Positions 45,564-55,609 of a DNA stretch of 64,000 bases are shown piece by piece. The notes below the pieces were generated by a model. The model searched no databases. It saw only the letters and a program-made list of their open reading frames with translations, and was not told the origin of the DNA. Numbering within the stretch: the stretch's first letter is position 1; each line of letters opens with the position of its first letter. Origin of the DNA: Rhypophila decipiens (lineage: Eukaryota; Ascomycota; Sordariomycetes; Sordariales; Naviculisporaceae); NCBI GenBank assembly GCA_033297075.1, contig MU858199.1, positions 1 to 64,000 on the forward strand. The letters are read 5' to 3'. A program made the position numbers and the translations under genes.

Positions 45564-46591
45564 CGTTGTGGAGATGGGTCGCGAATCGAGATGGTCGGGT
45601 TGCGGCGATCGCGTCGTGTCAGCCAAGAAGGAAAAAAACGAGTGAATGGGCAAACCGAACAGAGGGATCGATGGGTCGGACTGAGGCTATTCGGACATGG
45701 TAAGAATACAACTTCTTCGACGCTTGGCCAATCGACTCAAAGACAAAGCAGTGTTGTCAGTGTTCTCTTCGGAGAGAAAACAAATGTTCACGATGCTGTG
45801 AGGCCCAGAACGCCAGCGAACTCCCGTCGCTGACCAGCTTCAGCTGTGCCACAGCATGTTTTCCCTGAAGCGGATCATCTTGGCAAGGAAGATTGGCGCT
45901 GGAGATGGATGGTGATTCGCTGCATCGCCGGCGCTATTGAAATGAACCCTGTTCAGCGACTCAGGAGTCAGGGGCAGGGGGGCGCTGTCAGTGACGGCTG
46001 AGATCCACTTTTGGCGTGTTAACAGTTACCTGCTGGATGGCACTCACGTGGTACTGGTTCATCCCCGGGACCCCGATACAAAAACACAAAAACAAAGACA
46101 ACAAAAGGGACGATGATGTTGATGTTTGTGCATCACATTGTCGCTCTCGATGTTCTGTTTGTTTCGCCTCACTTGCAGACCGAAGCTCGGGACAAGGGTC
46201 ATTTGCATCACCCAGCTTCCTGCTGACTGCCGAAGTGCGAATAGCTTCATCCCCCGGTTGGTCTCTTTGTCCCCTCTCCATGTATGTTTCGCCTACCATA
46301 GATATGGCGAACGAGATGTCGACTCACCTGGCTTGGGCAAAGGTGAAATGGATGTGGCTGCATGAGCTGAGAAGGTGGCTGAGGCAGTGTTCTGTGATGG
46401 CTGCATCTACGGATCAAATGCGGACGAGGCTCTCTGCAGACCGCTACAAAGTGACTACCCCCCTCCGTTCATCGTGAGTCACAAGACATCATGCTTGTTA
46501 TGACGATCTCTCTTCACCATCTTGGCGCTCAGGAATACCTAACACAGCGATTAAATCCTGAACGGTCCCCTTAAGCCTGCACCTGGTCACC
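45564..46591. other. Intergenic, 1.0 kb
   Basis: Contains the divergent promoters of the GPI-anchored GH128 gene and the gene at 46592. A 153-codon frame at 46016-46477 has no upstream support or domain and is not accepted. Confidence 0.5.
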
Positions 46592-47643
46592 ATGGGCGAT
46601 GTGGACCAAGGGCTTGGACTTGCCCTCGCCATCATCGGAATAGCCCTGGGCTTCTTCGGCTATTACATTGATATCGGCGAGTTTGTCCGTTCTTACCTCC
46701 ACGCCGAGCTCCATCTCTGGGCTACAATCACCAAGTTTCAGAGTGCAAAACTCGCATTGACGTCGTCAACAAGGACCCCGGCGGGAGGCAGCATTGGGGT
46801 GAACAGGTTGAGTAAAATGGGGGCTGATATCGAGAGCGCGCTGGCGACCATCTTGCGGGACCCCTCCGAGTCATCCTCCACCAACAACGAACTGCAAATA
46901 CACCATGATAACCGTGACACGGGCACACCGGATCTGGAGGCGCAACTGCCTCCGATGCCATGCTTTTCCTCCCACGCCGTAAAGCTAAAGTGGTCACTGG
47001 GAAGGAAGCGGGTGCTTGAAGCCATGGTTGACGTATTCTGCGGCCAAGTGGACATGTACAAGCAGCTCCTTCTCGCGAACCTGTCGATGCCGGCTCCTAT
47101 GCCCGACATGTCAACGGCAGATCAGTCAGCCATATGGCTCACCGACTTTCGTGGTACAGTCCGCAGGTTCAACATTGAACTCTGCAAAGGTGTTGGGGTA
47201 AGTGACTTGAAACCATTTGACTGACCAGTATCGACCTAATCTGACCATGATGATCCTATCAGAACTTCGTCCTCTGCCTCCTTGTAGCACTCAAATCCTC
47301 CCAAGAGTCTCTCGATCTACTTACCCTGGCCGCTCTACTCAACGGAGAGTTCTGGGTCATCGCTGAGGATCACCATGATCATGATGAGTTGGAATCAAGT
47401 TCAGACCGCTGCGTGATCCAGCCCGGCGTCGATAGGCGGCATGGAGCCATACTGGCGGATACGTGGGAGGCAAACGTCCGTCCAGGGCGCAGATTCAAGA
47501 TGGTCATGCCTACCGGCGATGCCAGCCCCAATTTAGATAAGGAGACGCTGCATGGGCCTTGGGAAAGTATCATACGGCCAATCCTTCCCAACATTTTGCA
47601 GATTCTGGGCTGGCATGGTGATGGAAGGATTCAACTCCCATAA
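46592..47643 (+). CDS. Uncharacterised protein with N-terminal membrane segment
   Basis: Proposed join 46592..47197, 47263..47643 (328 aa). The intron is GTAAGT...CTGAC...CTATCAG, phase 0, joining CKGVG to NFVLCLLVALKSSQ. Residues 6-25 (GLGLALAIIGIALGFFGYYI) are a hydrophobic segment, followed by a helical soluble region with VLEAMVDVFCGQVDMYKQLLL and a C-terminal part rich in acidic residues and His (EDHHDHDELESS). I recognise no domain. The N-terminal layout recalls the hydrophobic helix plus helical bundle seen at the start of some fungal STAND proteins, but no NTPase follows, so that resemblance is weak. Confidence 0.7.
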
Positions 47644-48382
47644 CCGCTATCAGCGTCTGAAGGCAGGTCAACAAGTGACGAGACCACTAGATGGGTTGAG
47701 GACCAAGAAGGTGCTTCGTCCTTGCACTTGGCACCCGCGTATTCTATACTTGTTAGACAGACCACTGCAAGGGCTCAGACGTACAATGATTCACGGTTAT
47801 AGCAGTTTCATAACTCTTACTACTAGTCCTCGCTGGGAAGGTGTCAGATATATCATATCAGACAGTCGTATCAACCTGCCTTTTTTAGCAGTACCCAGTG
47901 CATGATGAAAGATGCCTTGTCCATATCAACCCGGTTAAATGGTGTGTGCTTATATGTGATGGACGGCACAGCCATGTTCCAGCCAACTCTTTCCTTCCCC
48001 ATAGAACCGTTGTTGGACCTGGCCTCCGCAAAAGTACCAAGACGCCACCAACGTGCAGTCAACGGCAATGCTAATCTTGACGTGACACCAAAGGACATTT
48101 AGTATCACGGCCTTGAGGTTTGGAAGCGGCGCAGGTTGCTTCGAATCATGCCTACCTGACCTTACTGGGAGTGAGTTCTGAAAGTCGACTCACATCAATG
48201 ATTGTCATTGGACATACACAAAGACCCCACGAAACCTCTGGCTCTTGGGTGACAGAACATGTCCCCAAATTTGTCCCATTATCAACTTGCACACTCTGAG
48301 ATATTCTATTCGTAGACGTTTCCTCCTCATTCTCCCCGGTCTGTTGCTGTGGTCTATGACTTTCAACTTCATCAAGATTTGA
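47644..48382. other. Intergenic, promoter of first UstYa gene
   Basis: No supported gene. A pyrimidine-rich stretch (cgtttcctcctcattctccc) lies about 65 bp before the ATG at 48383. Confidence 0.5.
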
Positions 48383-49533
48383 ATGTTTGCAATGGAATAC
48401 CTCAAATCCAAGCTTACCAGGGTTGGCAAGTCCAAAAGCTCAACTGTTAGCTACTCACCTGTTTACAAGGACGAGGATGACTCTGTCTCGGAGACGACGA
48501 TAGAGCTCTCGCCGGCTAGAAGAACCAAGCTCAGGTTCTGCTGCAGCGTCTTCCCATGGTTTCTCTCCGCTTTCTTGCTATGTACCAATCTCATCACACT
48601 TGCCCTTATATCTGATAGCATGGTTCATGGTGAGGCTAGCCACAGCACTCACTCAAGGCCTGGCCATGGGATGCATATGGGCGGTGGTTCTTCTCGAGGC
48701 AGCTTTGAGACCGGGTGGGCTACTGACTTTGGTGAGTCGAACAACCTGCATCTTGAACAAGAAGTCCAGTGCGTATATACTGACTGTTGCCAATCTCAGC
48801 CGACGCAAGAGCTTCTATCGAAGTGGTCGAGACCCGGTTCACTGGTGCTCCAGCATTCTACGACAACGGCACCATGTACATTCCCCATCCCGACCCTGTT
48901 CGCTACACCGGAGACCCGCGCAAGTACCCGGAAGTGGATGTCAACTGGGAGAAGCTGCTAGCTGGTAAGTGTGATATCTTGTGTCTCCAGACTCATTTGT
49001 GTGATAGTTCCCTAACCCGTTTGCAAGGTCGTTATTTCCGAGTCACGGCCGAGGAAGCGAAAGCAACTTTTGGCAAGGACTGGCATGACTATTTCGACCC
49101 CAAGTACGGAGCCTATCTCACAGGCATCGACATGTTTCATACCCTGCACTGCATTGTGAGTATATGCTGCTCCATCACGGCCTTACACCTGGCACTCGTC
49201 TTGACTGACACACGAGCCAAACAGAACCACATCCGAAGAGAGTATTATCCAGACTACTACGAAGACGGCAAGTACGAGGATCAGCACGAGGTGGAAATGC
49301 ACAGAGACCACTGCCTAGAACAGCTGCGTCAGTACATCATGTGCCACGGCGACATGACGCCTATCCCGACCAAGTACTACAAGGGCCTGGGCCGGAACTA
49401 TGTGCTGTCGGATGCTCCTCATACTTGTCGGAACTTTGAGAAGCTGCAGAGCTGGATGATGGAGCGGTATAACGGGAGCACGCAGGTGTTTCCGTACAAC
49501 CAGACTGATTACGATTATCTGTTGGAGGAATAG
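48383..49533 (+). CDS. UstYa-family (DUF3328) oxidase-like protein
   Basis: Proposed join 48383..48731, 48800..48964, 49028..49155, 49225..49533 (316 aa). All donors are GTGAGT/GTAAGT types and frames agree. Introns 2 and 3 (63 and 69 nt) are stop-free multiples of three. Topology: cytosolic N-tail, one transmembrane helix (about 53-77), then the lumenal DUF3328 domain. The two defining HxxHC motifs are both present, HTLHC (209-213) and HRDHC (240-244), and intron 3 falls one codon after the first. DUF3328 proteins of the ustiloxin type catalyse oxidative cyclisation of ribosomal peptides, probably with copper. The pairing with a small secreted peptide gene 950 bp downstream supports that role here; the substrate assignment is inference. 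Confidence 0.9.
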
Positions 49534-50486
49534 TTCCCGCGCGGGCTGGTCAAGCTCTTAGCTAGTCATCGTGGTGCTTACATTCTGATGGCCAATGAAT
49601 AGGGGAGGACCATCTTCTTGGATAAATACTAGTAGTATGAAGAATGCCCTGGTATCCGTAGGATGAACCAGAATACACTACATCATTATGCATGTTAAAA
49701 AGACTCATAGTGTTTCCTGTGGGTTCATTGTTCTGAGAGTAGTACCTGTGTATAATGGCAAAGAAGTTTCATGTTGATGTTGTAAATCTCTTCAGCATTT
49801 ATTTCTTTGCTCAAGAAGAAAAGCCGATACATTTTGGACATGGACAAAGAGCCAAGTACCTATGCAAAGGCACAAGTACCAATCCCAAAATCTTCAAAGT
49901 TGAGAACATGTACCCGAGGCTCCAGACGAAGAAACATATTTAGTGAACCTTCATGTCAAGTTGCATCATTTTAGATTTTTATCAACCAAAGAAAGATGGA
50001 GGACGTCCGATGATGTAAGTAGGCCCTATCGTGCGACAAACGGCCCAATTCACCACCGAGGACTGCAAGATTGCGCAAACTTGCAACTTAAGAGGTCTCT
50101 ACTCGTTCAAGTGCCATGTAGAGCTAAATTCTCACTTTGTCTGAAAGAGCAGCTATATTTCTCTTTGTACATTATCACTTGGGTCACTCTTACATGAAGG
50201 CGAGGTATTGCATGACTCGGAATGGGCAAGGCAGGTGTATTTTGGCTGGCTGCGTGGCTGCTATAAGCTAAGAGTCTTTCCTATGCACCCAGTATCCCCC
50301 ATTGTCCAGACATGTACACAATCCCTCCGACGTTATGCCTATTGCCTCTATCTGTACAGGCATTTTAATATACCAGCGTTGACACTGGAGGTCTGGCACT
50401 GTCAGTAAACCCAGCACGTTACTCGAGCATCTTCTAGTCAACTCACCAAAGACAGGATCTAGACCCTGTGTGAACTCAGGTCAGAC
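49534..50486. other. Intergenic, convergent 3' region between UstYa and peptide genes
   Basis: No protein-like frame longer than about 85 codons; AT-rich in the middle. Additional small peptide genes were looked for by signal-peptide-like starts and none was found. Confidence 0.5.
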
Positions 50487-50681
50487 TTAGACCTTGACAG
50501 CCTCGACCTCGGAGCCAATGCCAAAGGCTCGCTTGGCCAAGTTGAGGGCGCGTCGGGGAGTGCTCCAGTCCATCCAGCAGTCAACGTCGGCTGGGGCGCG
50601 CTGGGCAAGATCGGTGGTCTCGACGGGAGCAGCAACGGCCATGGAGGCAGCAAAGGCAACGAGAATAGTGGTGAACTTCAT
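50487..50681 (-). CDS. Small secreted peptide precursor, candidate UstYa-type RiPP precursor
   Basis: A 64-codon intronless frame with excellent start context (ctttcaaaATGAAGTTC). Residues 1-18 (MKFTTILVAFAASMAVAA) are a clear signal peptide. The rest is divided by basic sites: Q27-R28, R43-R44 and K50-R51, each followed by Ala, as expected for kexin-type processing. The central segment 29-44 contains one Cys (35) and two Trp (36, 39) in DCWMDWS; the tail is acidic/hydrophobic (AFGIGSEVEAV). It lies between two UstYa-family genes. Ustiloxin, phomopsin and related precursors have the same signal-peptide-plus-KR layout but multiple core copies; here there is a single non-repeated candidate core. 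Alternatives: pheromone-like peptide (no match to the WCxxxGQxCW alpha-pheromone type) or a small effector. Confidence 0.72.
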   Translation of the reverse strand: MKFTTILVAFAASMAVAAPVETTDLAQRAPADVDCWMDWSTPRRALNLAKRAFGIGSEVEAVKV

Positions 50682-52053
50682 TTTGAAAGTTTTGTTTGGG
50701 ATCTGGTAAGACCTTTGGGCGGAGGATGGATGGGCTCTGAGTAAGTTGTTTGACTGCTTGGTTATGATCTCAGATGGGTGATGATGGTGATGCTAGTATC
50801 GTACCATCTTGACGGTGGGGACGCCGGCTTATATGCGAATACTTGGTGTACCTCGTACTGATTTCTGCCCCTGTCTCTGTGAGCCTGCGCATGCCATGAT
50901 TGTACTCGTCTTGGGTGGTGAGTGAAACCCGGGTGAGATGGTACTTTGGCAACGAAGCATTGCTAGTATCCAGTCTTGCGGTTGGCCTCATTATCTGATT
51001 CGTAGTATAGCCTGTTGCCATCATTGTTATGCCATGCTATTGACGGACCCCGGCCAATTATCTGACTTCCAGAAATGGATGCAGCATCACCAGCCGCCTC
51101 TCATCGTCTAAGCTTCCATAACCAGGCGACTAACCCGTGGGAACCACCTTGTGGTGCTCGGGAACACACCGTGCCTCACCTAATCCCATCCTACGCTCGG
51201 TGAGAGATTGGACCTTGACCTTTGGATATCACGAATTATTTTACCCGGATAACGTCCTCTGCCACTTGGTGGTTATGGTATAACACTATTATTCTGTTGG
51301 TTTGTTTCAACCGTCTGCGCCACGCAGTCTTAGCAAACTGGTTCGCGGGTCAAAGGACTTGTGATTCCAACGTTCTCTTTCTGCCACACACATGCATTGG
51401 TGTCCATTAATGCCTCCTTTGCTCTGTGGGGAAGGTGCTTACGCCGGCATCCTATATCAGGCTGAGACTATAACACACAAAGTCCATCGTTACCACGATC
51501 AAACATAGCACCTCCAACATTCGCTGAGAGCACAGCCAACGATGGAACATTCTCCATAACGACCAAGTCTGGTTCGAACGGGATCCTTCCTCACAGGCCA
51601 ACGACAAAAGTCCCTAATCCCTAGCTATGACCTTCACTCGTGATCAACATCGAAATAGCCGGGCATTGATTCACTCTGCTAGCTTGGGGCAAAGCTAACC
51701 AGAATATCAAGCATAACGGAAGAGCGTATAATGGTGGACATCAAGAAGCGCCACCAAACCTGGCACGGTGATAGGACTGGACCCGAGGTCTAGATGAAAA
51801 AGGGTCTTTTGGTCACTGAAACCAACAAGACTTCTTGGTGATCCTTACCGTCTGCCTTTTTCTCATCTCATCGACGGCATTGACCCTGGCCCTTGGCTGC
51901 CATCCACCTCTCTTGTCCATTTTCTCAGGCTCAGGGGGGTAGGAAAGTTCGAGCAGTCGCTACTTTCAAATCTCCCTTGTTCCGATCGTCTCCATCTCCC
52001 TCATTTGCAAGCAACCCTATCTTATACTCGACAACTAAAGCGATACCACAGGA
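50682..52053. other. 1.4-kb divergent promoter region of peptide and second UstYa genes
   Basis: The two genes are transcribed away from each other here, so their control may be shared. Visible short elements: ggccaattatc (CCAAT-type, about 51052), ctcacc/ggtgag as a 6-bp inverted pair 18 bp apart (about 51176-51205), and cccggataacg (about 51244). None is decisive. No coding sequence recognised. Confidence 0.45.
50828..50835 (-). promoter_or_regulatory. TATA-like element of the peptide gene
   Basis: The minus strand reads CATATAAG about 150 bp before the peptide ATG, compatible with a core promoter and a leader of roughly 115 nt. Confidence 0.4.
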
Positions 52054-52890
52054 ATGCACCTCCCCACAATCAACTTCAATTTTCTCAAACCGTCAACCGG
52101 CAAAATGAAAGAAAACTCTCCCTCCTACAGCATCGTCAAGCAAGTCCAGGTGGAACAAGAGGAGAAAGAGCCTCTGAATGGCGTGTCCTCCTCCCGCAAG
52201 TCTGTGAGCTGGGCCACTTCAAATTCGTCCTCGGATGGCTCGGACGACCTGCGCTCCACGGCGGTTAAACTGTACCAACTCCGACGAAACAACATCATCC
52301 TCTCCATCGCGCTTTCGATTGCAACCTTTCTTCTGCTCACTTGCCTGACGCTGCTATACCTCCATCCATATTCATCCACTGGCGCGTCGGTCTCGTCCAC
52401 AGTCGACCAGGACCCGCGTGCCAATTCGGGACCCAACCCCACAACCTACGGCCGGGGGTGCGGATCGTCCATAGCTCAAGCCAAAGCCTTCAACTGCCGC
52501 TTCGACATCCTCTCCAAGGCCTGGCTCCCGCAGGAATGCACCGACCTGGGAAACGACGAGTACCTGACCGACAGCTGGTCGTGGAACCATACCGGCTGGG
52601 GCATATACGCAGACCGATGGCAGACCCGAGAGCTCACGCTCGAAGAGCTCTCGCAGTATGCCGACTCGGGCCTCAAATGGTACGGCACCGAGAGGGAGCA
52701 TCTCGTGCATTGTGCATGGGGGCTGAAACGGGTGCTGGACGCGTTTTGGCATGGCAAGAAGCTCGACTTTGTCATTCAGCAGCTGCACCATACCACCCAC
52801 TGCGTAGACCGCTTGTATATGAGCGCCATCAAGGCCGATGGGCTGGATATTGTCCTGGGCAAGGGAAATGTTAGGTTTGGTCATTGTTGA
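52054..52890 (+). CDS. Second UstYa-family protein, divergent subfamily
   Basis: Single exon, 278 aa; a second in-frame ATG at 52105 may be the real start. Cytosolic Ser/Glu-rich tail, transmembrane helix at about 81-103 (ILSIALSIATFLLLTCLTLL), then a lumenal domain with CGSSIAQAKAFNCRFDI, KAWLPQECTD and WGIYADRW, the signature of the second, Cys-richer branch of UstYa-like proteins. Two HxxHC motifs are present: HLVHC (216-220) and HTTHC (246-250). Fungal RiPP clusters commonly carry two or more UstYa-like proteins, some acting in pairs, so this one and the gene at 48383 could act together on one peptide. The protein ends soon after the second motif, a short C-terminus for the family. Confidence 0.87.
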   Translation: MHLPTINFNFLKPSTGKMKENSPSYSIVKQVQVEQEEKEPLNGVSSSRKSVSWATSNSSSDGSDDLRSTAVKLYQLRRNNIILSIALSIATFLLLTCLTLLYLHPYSSTGASVSSTVDQDPRANSGPNPTTYGRGCGSSIAQAKAFNCRFDILSKAWLPQECTDLGNDEYLTDSWSWNHTGWGIYADRWQTRELTLEELSQYADSGLKWYGTEREHLVHCAWGLKRVLDAFWHGKKLDFVIQQLHHTTHCVDRLYMSAIKADGLDIVLGKGNVRFGHC

Positions 52891-53078
52891 TCTATGCGTC
52901 TGTTAACATCAGAAACCTCATGGATTAGCCTTGGCGGTTGTGTGAATGGTTATTCGAGACTGAAAGATTAGTCCGAAGACAAAGTGTCTGGATATTGGAA
53001 AGAAATACAAAGTACCCCATATGTCGCATAGCTGGTCAGATTGTTACTTATCGTATAAAGCCTCGAGCCCATCTGCCC

Positions 53079-54835
53079 TCAATTGTCTGTCACCTGCTCC
53101 TTGCCCATGCCCCCACGCAAAATAGCAACCTGCTTCTGGATCTCGACCCAAAGGACCAGGTCCTTGATATCACGACGTTGAGCACCAGCATCATCCCTCG
53201 GCCAAACATCAACCCATTCGATTCCCTCCTCGTCGTCTTCTTCATCTTCCGACTCCGTGTCGTCCACAATCGTGAGCTTCTCAAACTCGCGCTCGTCAAA
53301 GCCACTGTCTGTCTTCTCGCCTCCGCGCCGGGCAATGGCCAGCAGAGCTGCTACAAAGGCCTCCTGCATGTAGGCGAAGCTGAAGCCGTCCGTGATGTCG
53401 GCAATTGCCTTGCATAGCTCGTCGGGGAATTCAATGTCCTTGTTGTCTGCTAGCTTCTCCTGCCAGAACTTGGAGTAGGCAATGCGCTGGTCCACGTCTG
53501 GGTCGGGGAACAGGTACTTTCTGTCGAAGCGCGAGGGGCGTTTCTGATGCAATGAGGATCAATATCAGTCAATCGGGAACGATAGACATGGCTACTTACC
53601 GAGATACCGGGATCCAGACGATCGAGATGATTGGTGCTGCCAATCATGAAAATGCCGTCATTTCCCTTGAGCCCGTCCACCTCATTGAGGAAGTAACTGC
53701 GCACCTGGTCGTTGATCAGCGAGTCCAGATCCTCAAAGATGAGGTAGCACGGCGCCAGCTGCCTGGCCTTGTTGAAGATTTCACTGATGGCCGCTTCTGG
53801 TCCCGCCCACTGCAGTGCAAGCAGCAGTCAGCATCTCATACAACCAGCAGTGGATAAGCTCCAACTTACAGAGACAAAGTTTCGGACATAGAGCGAAGGA
53901 ACCGGATCCTCCCTGGCATACAGCGTGTGCATCATGGCCTTGATGCTGATTGTCTTGCCGTTTCCGGGGGGGCCGTAGTAGATGATGCCGCGTTTCCAGG
54001 GCACCTTGAGTTTGGCGTAGGTGGCACGGGCGTCAAAGAAGGTCGAGTGATCGTTGATGAGGGCCTTCTTCATCTTTTCATCCAGAATGACCGCTTTCCA
54101 GGTGGCATTCTTGACGCTCTGGAAGAGCTCGGCATTCTTGCGCCAACCACCATTGTCGTAGACCCAGATCTCGTCGTGCAGCTCGTTGCCCCACTTGCCG
54201 ACGTCGAGAATGAGGGCGTTGGCCTTGTGCACATCGGTGGTCAGCAAGTAGTTGTTGCGCACGCTTGGGTAGGCGCTGGTCCCGTCGCGGCCGTCAACAA
54301 TGTAGAGGACAAACTCGGCATCCTTCCATTTGTAGAGGAATTTGGCGAACTCCATGCCCTGGGCCAGGAAGCCCGGGGACCCGTCGAGTCGGCGGGCAGG
54401 AGGGACATAGCTGGTCCAGCCCAGAGAAGCCGGGAGATTTCCGCCCGGACCAGTGTCGTCGTCGGCGATGGGCGTGTACGTAGCATGACCAGCAGCAGCA
54501 AAGGCTAGGAAATTGATATTGTACGAGGGCGATATGACAAGATCGAGCGAGGGGTACTGTTTCCTGAGTGCCTTTGCGATGACTGCATCGGTCGAGACGC
54601 GCTTGGCCGAGCTGTGGCCGAAGAATTGGTCCGTTGTGTTCTCGGCCGCACCGAGTCCCCGGACAGAGCTGGAGGCAGTCGAGCGGGGAGCTGGGCTGCG
54701 ATGCATGTGCTGGTGCTGGTGCTGGTCCTGGTCCTGGTGGGGTGCGGATGCCTGGACATTCCGACTGTGCTGGAGACGGAGAGAGGTCAGATCAGCGTAA
54801 GCAACGCCATCAGATCGCCATTGCAAGTCATTCAT
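53079..54835 (-). CDS. BCS1-like AAA+ ATPase
   Basis: Proposed complement join 53079..53543, 53600..53809, 53870..54835 (546 aa); both introns are canonical and phase 0. The start at ATGAATGACTTG is preferred over frame extension to 55033, which adds only low-complexity sequence. The N-terminal 110 residues include a Gln/His tract (DQDQHQHQH). A mixed alpha/beta region follows (AYADLTSLRLQ; FLYKWKDAEFVLYIVDG), then the AAA core: Walker A GPPGNGKT (288-295), Walker B YLIFEDLD (344-351), sensor 1 IGSTN and arginine finger region RPSRFDRKY. The C-terminus is acidic (ESEDEEDDEEGIEWVD). Fungal genomes hold many such proteins of unknown client. No mitochondrial targeting sequence is obvious. It ends about 190 bp from the second UstYa gene, tail to tail. 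Confidence 0.88.
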
Positions 54836-55609
54836 GATGGAAGCAAGTGGGTTGGAGTCTAGAAGTGTTGAAGTTGATGAGCACCTGTCTGCTTGCTGAT
54901 GTTGAGAATTCCGAATTCGTGTTGCGAGTTGGTCAGACCTACTGCGGAGAAGAAGAAGGTCAGGGAGCTGACGTGTTGCCGGGCCGGGAAGCTCTGAAGG
55001 ATCGGTCCTGTCATGGTCATGTTCAGGCAGCACAGTTTCAATCCAGAGCCAGCAACATGAATCAATTGGGCCAATTGAGGAAGCTCCCCAAGCTACTACC
55101 CCGCAGTGGTGCGCGTGGCGCCGCGGGCTGAAGCTTACCTGGTATGATTACATTCGTGTACCCCCAAGTACTTCCTCGGCAGTGCGGATACAAGTTCGAA
55201 TTACACTTGCGAGGAGACCAGACTGGATGTCTTGGTCAGGGGCCCGGGGAACACCAATTACACAATCGAGGGGTTGGGAATTGAGGCGGTGCAACAAGGG
55301 CGGTCTGGAAATTCCATGGCCAAGAGTCTCCTGAACAAGTATGGCTTACTCCCGTCTGTACCTCGTCGTATGAGGTAGTTGTCATTCTGGAAAAGAAATA
55401 TGAATTTTGTACTTGCAGTTTGGAGCAAAAGTACATGTAGGTGGATCATTATTGCACCGTAGTACCTTAAGGGCTTCAAGTTCGCTTTATGCTGACACGC
55501 CAAGCCAACCGTTACAAAAAGAACTCTTGTATCCGTATCCATAACCTCATCACGTCATGACTATCTTACTCATCCTTTTTCCTTTTGTTCATCATTAACC
55601 CACTCTGTG
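54836..55609. other. Intergenic
   Basis: Promoter of the AAA ATPase and 3' flank of the APH-like gene. The minus-strand frame continues upstream of the chosen ATG to 55033 but looks non-coding. Confidence 0.5.

Noticed and set aside
46016..46477. 153-codon plus-strand ORF between GH128 and the gene at 46592
   Set aside because: No domain, no splice-consistent continuation, and it lies in a divergent promoter region.
50487..50681. Alpha-pheromone precursor
   Set aside because: Signal peptide and KR sites fit, but the conserved WCxxxGQxCW-type core and repeated copies are absent, and there is only one Cys.
51171..51210. CTCACC...GGTGAG inverted pair as a regulator binding site
   Set aside because: A 6-bp inverted pair with an 18-bp gap is expected by chance in 1.4 kb and matches no binding site I can name with confidence.
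52372..52884. 170-codon minus-strand ORF inside the second UstYa gene
   Set aside because: Opposite strand of a gene with clear transmembrane and HxxHC motifs.
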